Below, piece after piece: positions 7,257 to 17,140 of a DNA stretch of 64,000 nt. How positions within the stretch are numbered: the stretch's first letter is position 1; each line of letters opens with the position of its first letter. This DNA is from an uncultured bacterium (lineage in GTDB: Bacteria; Bacillota; Clostridia; Lachnospirales; Lachnospiraceae). The position numbers and the translations under genes are program-made. Below the pieces are notes generated by a model, which was not told the origin of the DNA, searched no databases, and was given only the letters and a program-made list of their open reading frames with translations. Where the stretch lies: the NCBI GenBank assembly GCA_905214675.1, contig CAJMMS010000002.1, forward strand, positions 1-64,000, read 5' to 3'.

Positions 7257-9914
7257 ATGAAGTATAATGGATTGACAGACAAACAGGTAGAGGAATCCAG
7301 AAGCAAGTTTGGTTCCAATGAGATTCCAGATTCTGAACCTACCACGTTCTGGGATGAGTTTAAAGAGACGTTCAGCGATCCAATGATCAAGATCCTGCTG
7401 GCAATTGCCGCACTGATGATCGTGATGTTTTTCTTTGGATATGCAGAGATTTATGAGCCGCTTGGAACGATTGTAGCAGTACTGATCGTAGCAACTGTGT
7501 CTGCAAAGACGGGCGTTGCAAGTGATACCAAGTATCGTGAATTAAAAGAGAATACAGAAAAAGACAAATGTAAAGTACACAGAAACGGGATGATCACCGT
7601 AATTGATGTGGACGATGTTGTAGTAGGAGATAAGATCCTGCTTCAGTCCGGGGACAAGATCCCGGCAGATGGTGTGCTGATTGACGGTGCACTGCGTGTA
7701 GACAACTCCGCACTGAACGGCGAGGCAGAAGAATGCAAAAAAACGGCAGCATCAGAGGATTTTCAGCTGGAAGATGACATCACAGGCGACACCTTTGTCG
7801 ATGCACACTCCCTGTTCCGCGGAGCAGTGATATTTGACGGCGAAGGTATTCTTGATGTACGCAAGGTCGGACTGAAGACCATGATGGGAAAAATGGCAGA
7901 AGAGATGCAGGAAGACGAGCCGGATTCTCCTTTAAAAGTAAAACTTTCCAAACTTGCAAAACAGATTTCCACGTTTGGTTATATCGGTGCGGTTCTGATT
8001 GCCGTACTTTACCTGGCTTACTTTGTTATGCAGGCGGGCGGAATTTCCCAGTACCTGGCAATGGGGATTGAACCGGTTGTCAAAGATGTTGTAAGGGCTC
8101 TTTCTCTGGCAATTGTCATCATCGTCTGTGCAGTTCCGGAAGGACTTCCGCTGATGATCTCCCTCGTGCTGATGCAAAATACAAGCAAGATGCTTGACCA
8201 CAACGTCCTGGTAAGAAAAGCAGAAGGTATCGAGACAGCAGGTTCTTTAAACATTCTGTTCAGTGATAAGACAGGAACGATCACAAAAGGTATGCTTGAA
8301 GTGGTCGATTTCTTTACCGGAGACGGCAATTCCATTGATATTGCACAGTTGAGTAAACACAGCAAGGTAAAAGGTCTTGTGGATCTTGCCATCGGTAAGA
8401 ATACACAGTCCATGTTTGATGCATCCCATAAAGTCATCGGCGGAAATGCAACCGATCAGGCACTGATGAAGTTTTTGGGTGAGGAGACATTCAAGACGCT
8501 GGAGAACAGCAGCGAATATAAAATAACCAAACAGCAGTCTTTCAACTCTGCAAATAAATTCAGTCAGGCACGCATCGACAGCACCGGTAAAACGTTCTAT
8601 AAAGGCGCACCGGAGAAGCTTCTGGCAAATGCAGTGAAATATCTGGATGCAGACGGCAATATCTGTACCATGGACAAGGCAGTTCTGGACCGCAAGATCG
8701 ATGAACTGGCAGCAAAAGCCATGCGTGTGCTGGCATTTGGCTATTCGGAAAAAGATATGGTGGAGAACAGCATCAACGATGATATCGTGATCATCGGTCT
8801 GGTGGGCATCCGTGATGATGTACGTCCGGAAGCAAAAGAAGCCATCCGTGAAGTACAGGGAGCAGGTATCCAGGTTGTTATGATCACAGGTGACCGCCTT
8901 GAGACAGCCGTAGCGATCGCAAAAGATGCCGGACTGTTAAAAGGAGACAGTGACCGTGCACTCTCCTCCGCACAGCTCAATGAGATGAGCGATGACGAAG
9001 TGAAGAAGATCATACCGCATATCCGTGTGATCGCAAGAGCACTGCCGACCGACAAGTCCCGTATGGTACGCCTGTGTCAGGAGATGAACCTGGTAGTCGG
9101 CATGACCGGTGACGGCGTCAACGACTCACCGGCACTGAAACGTGCAGATGTTGGTTTTGCGATGGGAAGCGGAACCGAGGCAGCAAAAGAGGCAGGTAAG
9201 ATCGTTATTCTGGATGATAATTTTAAATCTATCAAAGATGCGATCCTCTATGGAAGAACCATCTACCATAACATCCTCAAATTCTGTAAATTCCAGCTGG
9301 TGATCAACGTGGCAGCCGTTGTGGTCAGTGCGATCGCACCGTTTTTCGGTGTGGACGAACCGCTGAAAGTAACACATCTTCTCTTCGTAAACCTGGTTAT
9401 GGACGGACTGGGAGCGATGATGCTTGGCAATGAGCCGGCAAAAGAAGAATATATGGCAGAAGCACCGCGAAAACGTGATGAAAGTATTGTAAGCAAAAAA
9501 ATGATGGGACAGATCCTCACAATGGGAATCTGGCTTACCGTAGTAAGTTTTATCTATCTGAAAGTGCCGTTCTTTGCAAATCTGTTTGCAAATGAGGAAC
9601 AGCACCTGACGGGTTATTTTGTACTGTTTATTGTGGCGGCTTTGTTCAACGGCTTTAATGTGCGTGACGATGGACTTGCAATTTTTTCAGGTCTGAATGA
9701 GAATAAAGATTTTCTGAAAGTATTTCTGATTATTATAATCGTGCAGGCATTGCTCGTAAATGCGGCAATCGTTCCGCTGGCTCCGTTCCAGTGGATCGGA
9801 GAAATGTTCAGCTGTGTTCCGTTTGGAATCAGGGGCTGGATTGCGGTGATCCTGCTGGCATTTACCATGATACCTGTGGATATAGTGCGTAAAGCATGCG
9901 TAGGTAAACAATAA
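7257..9914 (+). CDS. Calcium-translocating P-type ATPase, PMCA type
   Basis: An 885-residue P2-type ATPase that exports Ca2+ (or a similar divalent cation) across the cytoplasmic membrane at the cost of ATP. Visible domains: N-terminal cation_ATPase_N segment (about 1-45), first two membrane helices (about 45-90), actuator domain with NGEAEE (normally TGE), the VPEGLPLM membrane helix that supplies Ca2+ ligands, the phosphorylation motif DKTGT, the nucleotide domain with KGAPE, the hinge GMTGDGVNDSPALK, and a C-terminal bundle of helices. The ATG at 7257 follows ATAGGAGAC; the frame is open 11 codons upstream without a better site. The leader at 7145-7200 may regulate it. Specificity for Ca2+ rather than Mn2+ is by family only. 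Confidence 0.93.
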   Translation: MKYNGLTDKQVEESRSKFGSNEIPDSEPTTFWDEFKETFSDPMIKILLAIAALMIVMFFFGYAEIYEPLGTIVAVLIVATVSAKTGVASDTKYRELKENTEKDKCKVHRNGMITVIDVDDVVVGDKILLQSGDKIPADGVLIDGALRVDNSALNGEAEECKKTAASEDFQLEDDITGDTFVDAHSLFRGAVIFDGEGILDVRKVGLKTMMGKMAEEMQEDEPDSPLKVKLSKLAKQISTFGYIGAVLIAVLYLAYFVMQAGGISQYLAMGIEPVVKDVVRALSLAIVIIVCAVPEGLPLMISLVLMQNTSKMLDHNVLVRKAEGIETAGSLNILFSDKTGTITKGMLEVVDFFTGDGNSIDIAQLSKHSKVKGLVDLAIGKNTQSMFDASHKVIGGNATDQALMKFLGEETFKTLENSSEYKITKQQSFNSANKFSQARIDSTGKTFYKGAPEKLLANAVKYLDADGNICTMDKAVLDRKIDELAAKAMRVLAFGYSEKDMVENSINDDIVIIGLVGIRDDVRPEAKEAIREVQGAGIQVVMITGDRLETAVAIAKDAGLLKGDSDRALSSAQLNEMSDDEVKKIIPHIRVIARALPTDKSRMVRLCQEMNLVVGMTGDGVNDSPALKRADVGFAMGSGTEAAKEAGKIVILDDNFKSIKDAILYGRTIYHNILKFCKFQLVINVAAVVVSAIAPFFGVDEPLKVTHLLFVNLVMDGLGAMMLGNEPAKEEYMAEAPRKRDESIVSKKMMGQILTMGIWLTVVSFIYLKVPFFANLFANEEQHLTGYFVLFIVAALFNGFNVRDDGLAIFSGLNENKDFLKVFLIIIIVQALLVNAAIVPLAPFQWIGEMFSCVPFGIRGWIAVILLAFTMIPVDIVRKACVGKQ

Positions 9915-9930
9915 GTATATCCAAAGTGGG

Positions 9931-9962
9931 AAGTGCGGTACCCAAATGGGATCGCACTTTTT
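9931..9962 (+). terminator. Terminator of the P-type ATPase gene
   Basis: AAGTGCG (9931-9937) pairs with CGCACTT (9953-9959); inside, CCC (9941-9943) pairs with GGG (9948-9950). The 3' arm runs into a stretch of T. It lies just after the ATPase stop codon. Confidence 0.8.
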
Positions 9963-10001
9963 CCGCCTGTGAAGAGAAAAAGGGAGAAGGGGGAGCCACC
10001 T

Positions 10002-11339
10002 GTGGAAAAGAAGATAAAGATGCAGAAGGTAAGTACATGGAGTATTGGAGTTACCTGTATTCTGGCTGTTTTGTTTGCATTTGTTTCGATTGTGGGGCAG
10101 AAAGAATTTCAGGTATTAGAAACAGCGACTGATCAGTATATTGCCTGCGAGAATGCGGCCAGAAAGCTGCAGGATGGCTCTGACTATCTTACGGAGCAGG
10201 TACGGCTTTATGTGATGACGGGAGAAGTTCAGTACATGGATCTCTATTTTGAAGAGGCGATGATTACAAAACGAAGAGAAAAGGCACTGGATACTCTGAA
10301 ACGATATTTTGATAAAACAGAAACGTTTGGTTCCTTAAAGGCAGCATTAAGTTGTTCGCAGGAACTGATGAACAGCGAATATTATGCCATGCGTCTGGTG
10401 GCAGAGGCGACCGGCATGGATAAAAATACATGGCCGCAGGAAGTTGCGGAAGTGCTGCTTTCCGAAACGGACAGTGCGCTTGGCGCAGAGGGAAAAATAA
10501 AAAAAGCACAGCAGATGGTCTGTGACAATACGTATCAGGAAGCGAGAACAGAGATAGAAGAAAGCGTCACTTCCTGTATGGACAGCCTGATCGAACAGAC
10601 GAAAAACCGGCAGGGAAGGGCAACTTCAATTTTTTCTGATATGTATCGTAAACTTGAGATCAGCATTGTACTTCAGGTGATTCTGACGCTTGTAATCTGC
10701 CTGATCGTACGCAAACTGGTCGTAAGACCGCTGATCAGTTACAATGAAAACATTAAAAAAGGTGAAATCTTTCCGGTGATCGGAGCCAGTGAACTGCAGA
10801 AGCTGGCAGAGACTTATAACAAAATCTATCAGGAGAATCAGGAGACACAGAAACTGATCCGCCATCAGGCAGAGCATGATGCACTGACAGGCACACTGAA
10901 CCGCGGGTCATTTGAAAAAATTTTACATATTTACGAAGAAGGTGCGATGTCTTTCGCACTGCTCCTGATCGATGTGGATATTTTCAAATCAGTTAATGAT
11001 ACCTACGGACATGCAGCCGGCGACGCGAGCCTGAAAAGAGTGGCAAATCTGCTGAAAATGACGTTCCGGAGCATTGATTTTGTGTGCCGGATCGGCGGAG
11101 ATGAATTTTCTGTGATCATGGTGGAGATGACAAGTGACCTGAAATACACGATACAGGATAAGATTGATGCGATCAATGAAGAACTTTCCAAAGAAGAGGA
11201 GGGGATTCCGGCCGTATCCTTAAGTGTCGGAGTGGCTTTTTCCGACCGTGAAAATAAGGGAGAGAGCATCTTTAAAGACGCAGACAAGGCACTTTATTAT
11301 GTAAAAGAACATGGCCGCCATGGATGCAGTTTTTATTAA
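10002..11339 (+). CDS. Membrane diguanylate cyclase (GGDEF)
   Basis: A 445-residue protein that should make cyclic di-GMP from two GTP. Order: short basic N terminus, transmembrane helix (about residues 12-32), an extracytoplasmic helical sensor region of about 190 residues, a second transmembrane helix (about 222-242), a short linker, and a GGDEF domain. The catalytic GGDEF motif is intact (about residues 365-369), and an RSID sits five residues before it, which matches the RxxD inhibitory site for product feedback. I chose the GTG at 10002, behind GGGGGAG. An upstream ATG at 9933 falls inside the preceding terminator stem and is unlikely. No EAL or HD-GYP domain is attached. Confidence 0.88.
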   Translation: MEKKIKMQKVSTWSIGVTCILAVLFAFVSIVGQKEFQVLETATDQYIACENAARKLQDGSDYLTEQVRLYVMTGEVQYMDLYFEEAMITKRREKALDTLKRYFDKTETFGSLKAALSCSQELMNSEYYAMRLVAEATGMDKNTWPQEVAEVLLSETDSALGAEGKIKKAQQMVCDNTYQEARTEIEESVTSCMDSLIEQTKNRQGRATSIFSDMYRKLEISIVLQVILTLVICLIVRKLVVRPLISYNENIKKGEIFPVIGASELQKLAETYNKIYQENQETQKLIRHQAEHDALTGTLNRGSFEKILHIYEEGAMSFALLLIDVDIFKSVNDTYGHAAGDASLKRVANLLKMTFRSIDFVCRIGGDEFSVIMVEMTSDLKYTIQDKIDAINEELSKEEEGIPAVSLSVGVAFSDRENKGESIFKDADKALYYVKEHGRHGCSFY

Positions 11340-11459
11340 ATGAAGAGAAGAGAGTCCACTTTTTTTTCACACAAAACTGTGTTAAGATAAGAAAGTAATG
11401 TCAGGTTTCTGACAGCATCAACTATATAAGGGAGAGGCCCGTAAGGGCAATACAGGAAA

Positions 11460-12365
11460 ATGGAATTTAGACGGACAAAAAACGGAATCTGTGCCGCAAT
11501 GCTGGCATTTTCGCTGGCAACTGGCAGCATGGCACCGCTTCTGCCGGTGCAGGTACAGGCAAAGACCAGTACTACAACAAAGAAAAAAACAACAAAAAAG
11601 ACAACAAAAAAAAGTGATGGTTCCAAAATATTGCTGGACCGTTATAAAAAGGATGAATCCAGATATCTGGTGATGGCATATGTAGGAACGAAAGGAAAGA
11701 GGATTTCCGTGCGAAGTGCCGCTTCCTCCAAAGGCAAAAAGCTGTACAGCATTCAGTACGGAGATGCCATGGTGGTCAACCCGAACCGCATCCGTAAAGG
11801 AAAAAAGACAGCGTGGGTTCCAGTGTATCTGCATCACAAGAAAAATACCGGTAATAAAAAATACGGAGCGTGGAAAACTGCTTATATCAAAGTGACAGAT
11901 ATCAAACTGTCGGTACTTGATATGAAAAAGATGGTCAACAAGTATAATAAATACAGTGCAAAGGCGCTCCGCTACGGACTGAAATATTTAGGTTCCTATC
12001 ATGAGAACGGAGGTATCCGTAACGGGGTACAGTACGGAACAAATATGAAAGGTGGAGTTGCCTGCTCTTATTTTGTGAACCGCTGTTATCGGGCAGCCGG
12101 AAAAAGCATGCCGCCGTCGTTCATGAGTGCGATCCTTAAAGCATGCAAGCGTGTGAAACAGTCTGAGATGCGTCCGGGTGATATTATTTTTTATTACGAT
12201 GGAAGCACACTTGGACATGTGGCCATTTATATGGGAAATGGTTTTATGATCAGTGCTTCCGGTCATTACGGGCAGCATTACCCGAACGGGGGAATCTGTA
12301 TCAAACGCGTCAATTATGGCTCCAGAGGGCTGTTCAATGCCAAAATTGGCCGTGTAAAGACATGA
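11460..12365 (+). CDS. Secreted NlpC/P60-like cysteine peptidase with SH3-like region
   Basis: A 301-residue exported protein, probably a cell wall hydrolase cutting peptide stems of peptidoglycan. The signal peptide is clear (residues 1 to about 34, ending VQVQA). A Lys/Thr-rich linker follows, then an SH3b-like region (about 62-140: SVRSAASSKGKKLYSIQYGD) and a C-terminal papain-like domain (about 160-301). The likely catalytic cysteine is C202 in VACSYFVNRC and the histidine H253 in GHVAIYMG, with a second histidine in SGHYGQHYP. The spacing agrees with NlpC/P60. The start has only a modest AGGAA site. It stands 18 bp before the M16 protease gene and may be cotranscribed with it. Confidence 0.82.
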   Translation: MEFRRTKNGICAAMLAFSLATGSMAPLLPVQVQAKTSTTTKKKTTKKTTKKSDGSKILLDRYKKDESRYLVMAYVGTKGKRISVRSAASSKGKKLYSIQYGDAMVVNPNRIRKGKKTAWVPVYLHHKKNTGNKKYGAWKTAYIKVTDIKLSVLDMKKMVNKYNKYSAKALRYGLKYLGSYHENGGIRNGVQYGTNMKGGVACSYFVNRCYRAAGKSMPPSFMSAILKACKRVKQSEMRPGDIIFYYDGSTLGHVAIYMGNGFMISASGHYGQHYPNGGICIKRVNYGSRGLFNAKIGRVKT

Positions 12366-12383
12366 TAAGAAAAGAGGTTTTTT

Positions 12384-15299
12384 ATGATAATCAAAGATTT
12401 GCAGGCATATGAACTGGTAAAAGAGGAAATGCTTGACGATATTCAGTCAAAAGGTTATCTGCTGCGCCACAAAAAAAGTGGTGCACGGATTTTATATATT
12501 GAAAACGAGGATGATAATAAGGTATTTCATATTACATTCCGCACGCCGCCGACAGACAGCACCGGAGTGGCACATATCCTGGAGCACTGTTCGCTTTGCG
12601 GAAGTGAAAAGTTTCCATCGAAAGATCCTTTTGTAGAACTGGTCAAAGGTTCTCTGAATACATTTCTGAATGCGATGACCTATTCGGATAAGACCATGTA
12701 TCCGGTTGCCAGCTGCAACGACAAAGATTTTGCAAATCTGATGCATGTGTACCTGGATGCGGTATTTAAAACCAATATTTATAAAAAAGAAGAAATCTTC
12801 CGACAGGAAGGCTGGAATTATCAGATTGAGAAACCGGAAGATGATATTACTTATAACGGTGTTGTTTACAATGAAATGAAGGGGGCCTATTCTTCACCGG
12901 AGGATGTACTGGATCGGGAAATCTTAAATGCACTTTATCCGGATACGCCATATGGCTTTGAATCCGGAGGAGATCCACAGTGCATACCAGATCTTAGATA
13001 TGAGGATTTTCTGGCATTTCACAGTAAGTATTATCATCCATCCAATTCGTATATCTATCTTTACGGGAAAATGGATATCTGTGAAAGGCTGCAGTGGATG
13101 GATAAGGAATATCTTTGTGCATATGAGAAAAAAGAAATCGATTCTGTGCTTCCGGTACAGAAACCATTTGAAACGATGCATGAGATCTGCAGGAAATATT
13201 CGATCGCAGCTTCTGAATCGGAACAGGATAATACCTATCTTTCCTGGAATGTATCCATTGGGACCAGTCTGGATGTAAAACTGGTAACAGCATTTTCCAT
13301 TCTTGAATACGCACTTTTATCAGCACCGGGGGCACCGCTGAAACAGGCATTGCTGGATGCCGGTATCGGAAAAGATATCATGGGCTCCTTTGAGAGCGGC
13401 ATTTTGCAGCCGTCTTTTTCCGTGATCGCAAAAAATGCCAATCTTGCTGATAAAGAAATGTTCCTTTCTGTGATCCGAAACGTACTGGAGGATACGGTAA
13501 AGAACGGCATTGATCAGAAGGCACTGCTTGCCGGTATCAATTCTTCGGAATTCCGTTTCCGAGAAGCAGATTATGGTTCTTATCCAAAGGGTCTGATGTA
13601 TGGCATTGATATTATGGACAGTTGGCTGTACGATGAGGATGAACCGTTTGCTTATGTAAAACAACTGGACATTTATGACAAGTTGCGGGACGCAGTCGGA
13701 AGTGGCTATTATGAGGAACTGATACAGAAGTATCTGCTGGATAATCCGCATGCAGCTATGGTGATCGTAGAGCCGGAAAAAGGACTGACAGCGAAGATCG
13801 AGGAAGAAACGGCAAGGAAGCTGGCAGAGTTTAAAGCCGGATTAAGCGAAGCAGAGCTTCAGGAACTGATCGAAAAGACCCGGAAACTCCAGAAATTCCA
13901 GCAGACACCATCTACCCAGGAAGAACTGGAAAAGATTCCGATGCTGACAAGGCAGGATATCACAAAGAAATGCAGACCATTTGTAAATACAGAACTGTCT
14001 TATGGAAAGATACCGGTACTGTGGCATGAAGTTCCAACAAACGGTATTGCCTATCTGACACTGTTTTTTGGACTGGAAGGCATTTCAAAAGAGGATCTTC
14101 CTTATGTAGGGCTTCTGAAAAATGTACTTGGAATGATCGATACGGAACATTATGCATATGGCGATCTTTTCAATGAGATCAATGTCCATAGCGGCGGTAT
14201 CGGAACCGGTATTACGGTATTTCCGGATAAAGATGTACAGAAAATGCGCCCGATGTTTACGGTAAGCGCACGGACGCTGTATAACAAGCTGGATTTTGTG
14301 TTTGAGATGATCGAAGAAATCATCTTTGCATCGAAGCTGGATGATGAGAAACGCCTGCGGGAGATTCTTGCAGAGCAGAAATCCAGGACGCAGATGCGCA
14401 TTACCACGGCCGGACATTCGGCAGGAGCAACACGTGCAATGGCATATTTCTCTGATATTGCCGCATTCTGTGATCTGACCGGAGGAATTGCGTATTATGA
14501 TCTGCTGAATAAACTGGATGGTGACTTTGAAGAACAGAAAGTGTCATTAAAAGAAAAACTCAAAGAACTGATGACGAAAATTTTCCGCCAGCCGGCTATG
14601 ACGGTCAGTGTTACCGCGGAAAAATGCGGTATGGAAGGAATGGAAGAAAAGGTAAAACATTTATATGAAAGACTTTCAAAAAAAGAAATACAGTCCGTCC
14701 GTGAAACACTTGCCTATGGAAAACAGAATGAAGGGTTCCAGACTTCAGCAAAGATCCAGTATGTGACACGTGCCGGAAATTACCGCATGGCAGGATATGA
14801 ATATACGGGGGCACTGCGTATCCTGAAAGTGATCATGAGTTATGGATATCTTTGGGAAAAGGTCCGTGTAGAAGGCGGGGCATATGGCTGCATGAGCGGC
14901 TTTGGCAGAAATGGCAATTCGTACTTTGCTTCCTACCGTGATCCGAACCTGAGAAGAACAGATAAGGTTTACGAAGGCATTCCAGAATATGTGGAGCATT
15001 TCGAGGTAGAGGACCGCGATATGACAAAATACATCATCGGAACGATCAGTGAACTGGATACTCCGCTTACGGCAAGGGCACAGGGCTCCAGATCGGATGC
15101 TGCCTATTTTGGAAATATGACGGAAGCTGATATCCAGAAAGAGCGTGACCAGATTTTAAATGCGACCCAGGAGGACATCCGGGCACTTGCGCCGCTGATG
15201 CGTGCCATTCTTGAAGGCAATTATTTCTGTGTACTTGGAAATGAAGATACACTGGAAAAAGAAAAAGAACTGTTTTTAAATCTCAGACCACTCGGATAA
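12384..15299 (+). CDS. M16 family zinc metallopeptidase (presequence-protease/insulinase type)
   Basis: A 971-residue single-chain M16C peptidase. The inverted zinc motif HxxEH is intact at residues 64-68 (HILEH), and the downstream NEMKGAYSSPEDV block supplies the third metal ligand region. Four M16 lobes are expected: two active-side lobes (about 1-450), a linker of helices (about 470-540) and two inactive-side lobes carrying the R/Y substrate segment (VRVEGGAYGCMSGFGRNG near residue 833). No signal peptide is seen, so it acts in the cytoplasm, presumably degrading peptides. It begins behind AAAGAGG and is followed after 22 bp by era, making it the probable first or second gene of a housekeeping operon. 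Confidence 0.93.
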   Translation: MIIKDLQAYELVKEEMLDDIQSKGYLLRHKKSGARILYIENEDDNKVFHITFRTPPTDSTGVAHILEHCSLCGSEKFPSKDPFVELVKGSLNTFLNAMTYSDKTMYPVASCNDKDFANLMHVYLDAVFKTNIYKKEEIFRQEGWNYQIEKPEDDITYNGVVYNEMKGAYSSPEDVLDREILNALYPDTPYGFESGGDPQCIPDLRYEDFLAFHSKYYHPSNSYIYLYGKMDICERLQWMDKEYLCAYEKKEIDSVLPVQKPFETMHEICRKYSIAASESEQDNTYLSWNVSIGTSLDVKLVTAFSILEYALLSAPGAPLKQALLDAGIGKDIMGSFESGILQPSFSVIAKNANLADKEMFLSVIRNVLEDTVKNGIDQKALLAGINSSEFRFREADYGSYPKGLMYGIDIMDSWLYDEDEPFAYVKQLDIYDKLRDAVGSGYYEELIQKYLLDNPHAAMVIVEPEKGLTAKIEEETARKLAEFKAGLSEAELQELIEKTRKLQKFQQTPSTQEELEKIPMLTRQDITKKCRPFVNTELSYGKIPVLWHEVPTNGIAYLTLFFGLEGISKEDLPYVGLLKNVLGMIDTEHYAYGDLFNEINVHSGGIGTGITVFPDKDVQKMRPMFTVSARTLYNKLDFVFEMIEEIIFASKLDDEKRLREILAEQKSRTQMRITTAGHSAGATRAMAYFSDIAAFCDLTGGIAYYDLLNKLDGDFEEQKVSLKEKLKELMTKIFRQPAMTVSVTAEKCGMEGMEEKVKHLYERLSKKEIQSVRETLAYGKQNEGFQTSAKIQYVTRAGNYRMAGYEYTGALRILKVIMSYGYLWEKVRVEGGAYGCMSGFGRNGNSYFASYRDPNLRRTDKVYEGIPEYVEHFEVEDRDMTKYIIGTISELDTPLTARAQGSRSDAAYFGNMTEADIQKERDQILNATQEDIRALAPLMRAILEGNYFCVLGNEDTLEKEKELFLNLRPLG

Positions 15300-15321
15300 C
15301 AGACCAGGAGGATAAGTATAA

Positions 15322-16230
15322 ATGACAGAGAAAAGTTATAAATCCGGTTTTGCAACGCTGATCGGACGGCCAAATGTAGGGAAATCTACCCTGATGAACC
15401 ATCTGATCGGACAGAAGATCGCAATCACTTCAAACAAACCGCAGACAACAAGAAACCGGATCCAGACGGTCTATACGGATGAGAGAGGTCAGATCGTATT
15501 TCTGGATACACCAGGTATTCACAAAGCAAAAAACAAGCTTGGAGAATATATGGTAAATGTAGCAGAGCGCACGCTCAATGAGGTCGATGTGATCCTCTGG
15601 CTGGTAGAACCGAGCACTTTTATCGGGGCTGGTGAGCGGCATATCGTAGAACAACTGAAAAAAACAAAGACACCGGTGATCCTGATCATCAATAAGATCG
15701 ATAAGGTAGATAAAAAAGAAATCATCAAATATATGGATGCGTACCGGAAAGTCTATGATTTTGCAGAAATTGTAGCAGTATCGGCTCTGCGCAGTGTCAA
15801 TATGGATACGGTGATCGAGAGCATTTTCAAATACCTGCCGTACGGACCGCAGTTCTATGATGAAGATACCGTAACTGACCAGCCGCAGCGCCAGATCGTG
15901 GCGGAGATGATCCGGGAGAAGGCTTTGCGTTGTCTGGAGGAAGAAATCCCGCATGGGATTGCTGTTTCCATCGAAAAAATGGCGGAACGGAAAGGCGGAA
16001 ATATCTGTGATATTGAAGCAACGATTATATGCGAACGTGATTCTCATAAAGGGATCATCATCGGAAAAGGCGGACAGATGCTTCGCAGGATCGGTTCCCA
16101 GGCAAGGCGTGATATTGAAGAGATGCTGGAAGAAAAGGTCAATCTCCAGCTTTGGGTAAAAGTCAAAAAAGACTGGCGGGACAGTGATTTTATGATCAAG
16201 AATTTCGGGTATGACAAGAAAGATATCTGA
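15322..16230 (+). CDS. era: GTPase Era
   Basis: A 302-residue ribosome assembly GTPase that binds the 3' end of 16S rRNA. G1 is GRPNVGKST (15-23), G3 is DTPGIH (62-67), G4 is NKID (124-127), and the SAL loop is VSALRS near 155. The C-terminal type II KH domain has IIIGKGGQMLRRIGSQAR near residue 240. All key residues are present and the length is normal. The start follows AGGAGG. It is followed by recO after 24 bp, the usual pairing in Firmicutes. Confidence 0.98.
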   Translation: MTEKSYKSGFATLIGRPNVGKSTLMNHLIGQKIAITSNKPQTTRNRIQTVYTDERGQIVFLDTPGIHKAKNKLGEYMVNVAERTLNEVDVILWLVEPSTFIGAGERHIVEQLKKTKTPVILIINKIDKVDKKEIIKYMDAYRKVYDFAEIVAVSALRSVNMDTVIESIFKYLPYGPQFYDEDTVTDQPQRQIVAEMIREKALRCLEEEIPHGIAVSIEKMAERKGGNICDIEATIICERDSHKGIIIGKGGQMLRRIGSQARRDIEEMLEEKVNLQLWVKVKKDWRDSDFMIKNFGYDKKDI

Positions 16231-16254
16231 CACCCGTAAACAAAAAGAAAGAAA

Positions 16255-17043
16255 ATGATGAATGGCATGGATGATAAAATTGCCCTGACCGGTCTGGTGA
16301 TGGTGGCAGCACCGATCGGGGAGGCAGATAAAAGGCTGGTACTTCTGACAAAAGAAAGAGGAAAGGTAACGGTTTTTGCAAGAGGTGCAAGACGGCCGGG
16401 CAATCCATTTCTGGCTGCTGCCAATACGTTTGCTTTTGGCACATTTTTTGTGCAGGAGTCAAGGAGTGCGTACCGTCTTGCACAGGCTGAGATCAAAAAC
16501 TATTTCCGGGAAATTTCCGAAGACATGGAGAGTGCCTGTTATGGCAGTTATTTTCTGGAGTTTGCAGATTATTATGCCAGAGAGAATGATGATGGAACAG
16601 GGTTGTTGCAGCTTCTTTATGCAGCATTGCGTGCGCTTCTGAATCCAAAACTGGATAACCGGCTGGTACGCTACGTTTTTGAACTGCGGGCCATGACGGC
16701 AGGCGGGGAATATCCGCAGGTTTTTCAGTGTGCAAGATGTGGTTCAAAGGAAGATCTGTGTGCGTTCTTACCGGAAAAAAGCAGTGTATTGTGCCGGAAG
16801 TGCGCGGCTGAGGTTCCGGGGCATGTAAACGTACAGGAGTCTGCAGTTTATGCCATGCAGTATGTGATCACAGCACCGGTTGGCCGGCTGTTTGCTTTTG
16901 CATTGTCGGAGCAGGTGATGAAAGAATTTGTCCGGGAGATTGATGATTTCCGGAGGCGTTACATAGACCGGCAGTTCAAATCGCTGGAAATCCTGGATAT
17001 GATGCAGCATGCCAGAAACGCTCTTTACAAGGACGGTCATTGA
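16255..17043 (+). CDS. recO: DNA repair protein RecO
   Basis: A 262-residue RecO, which loads RecA onto SSB-coated single-stranded DNA with RecR. It has the N-terminal OB fold (about 1-85, LTGLVMVAAPIGEADKRLVL), the alpha-helical domain, and a four-cysteine zinc finger (CARC, then CRKC, about 160-183) that is typical of Gram-positive RecO. Two further in-frame ATGs lie within the first five codons, so the exact start is uncertain. It directly follows era. Confidence 0.95.
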   Translation: MMNGMDDKIALTGLVMVAAPIGEADKRLVLLTKERGKVTVFARGARRPGNPFLAAANTFAFGTFFVQESRSAYRLAQAEIKNYFREISEDMESACYGSYFLEFADYYARENDDGTGLLQLLYAALRALLNPKLDNRLVRYVFELRAMTAGGEYPQVFQCARCGSKEDLCAFLPEKSSVLCRKCAAEVPGHVNVQESAVYAMQYVITAPVGRLFAFALSEQVMKEFVREIDDFRRRYIDRQFKSLEILDMMQHARNALYKDGH

Positions 17044-17140
17044 TGGTATCATGAAAAATGGCATGCAGAAAGTGGAAACAACAGACCTGTATGTACGAAA
17101 AGCAGCGGCAGGAACCGTTGTGGTGAGGCGGGGATATATT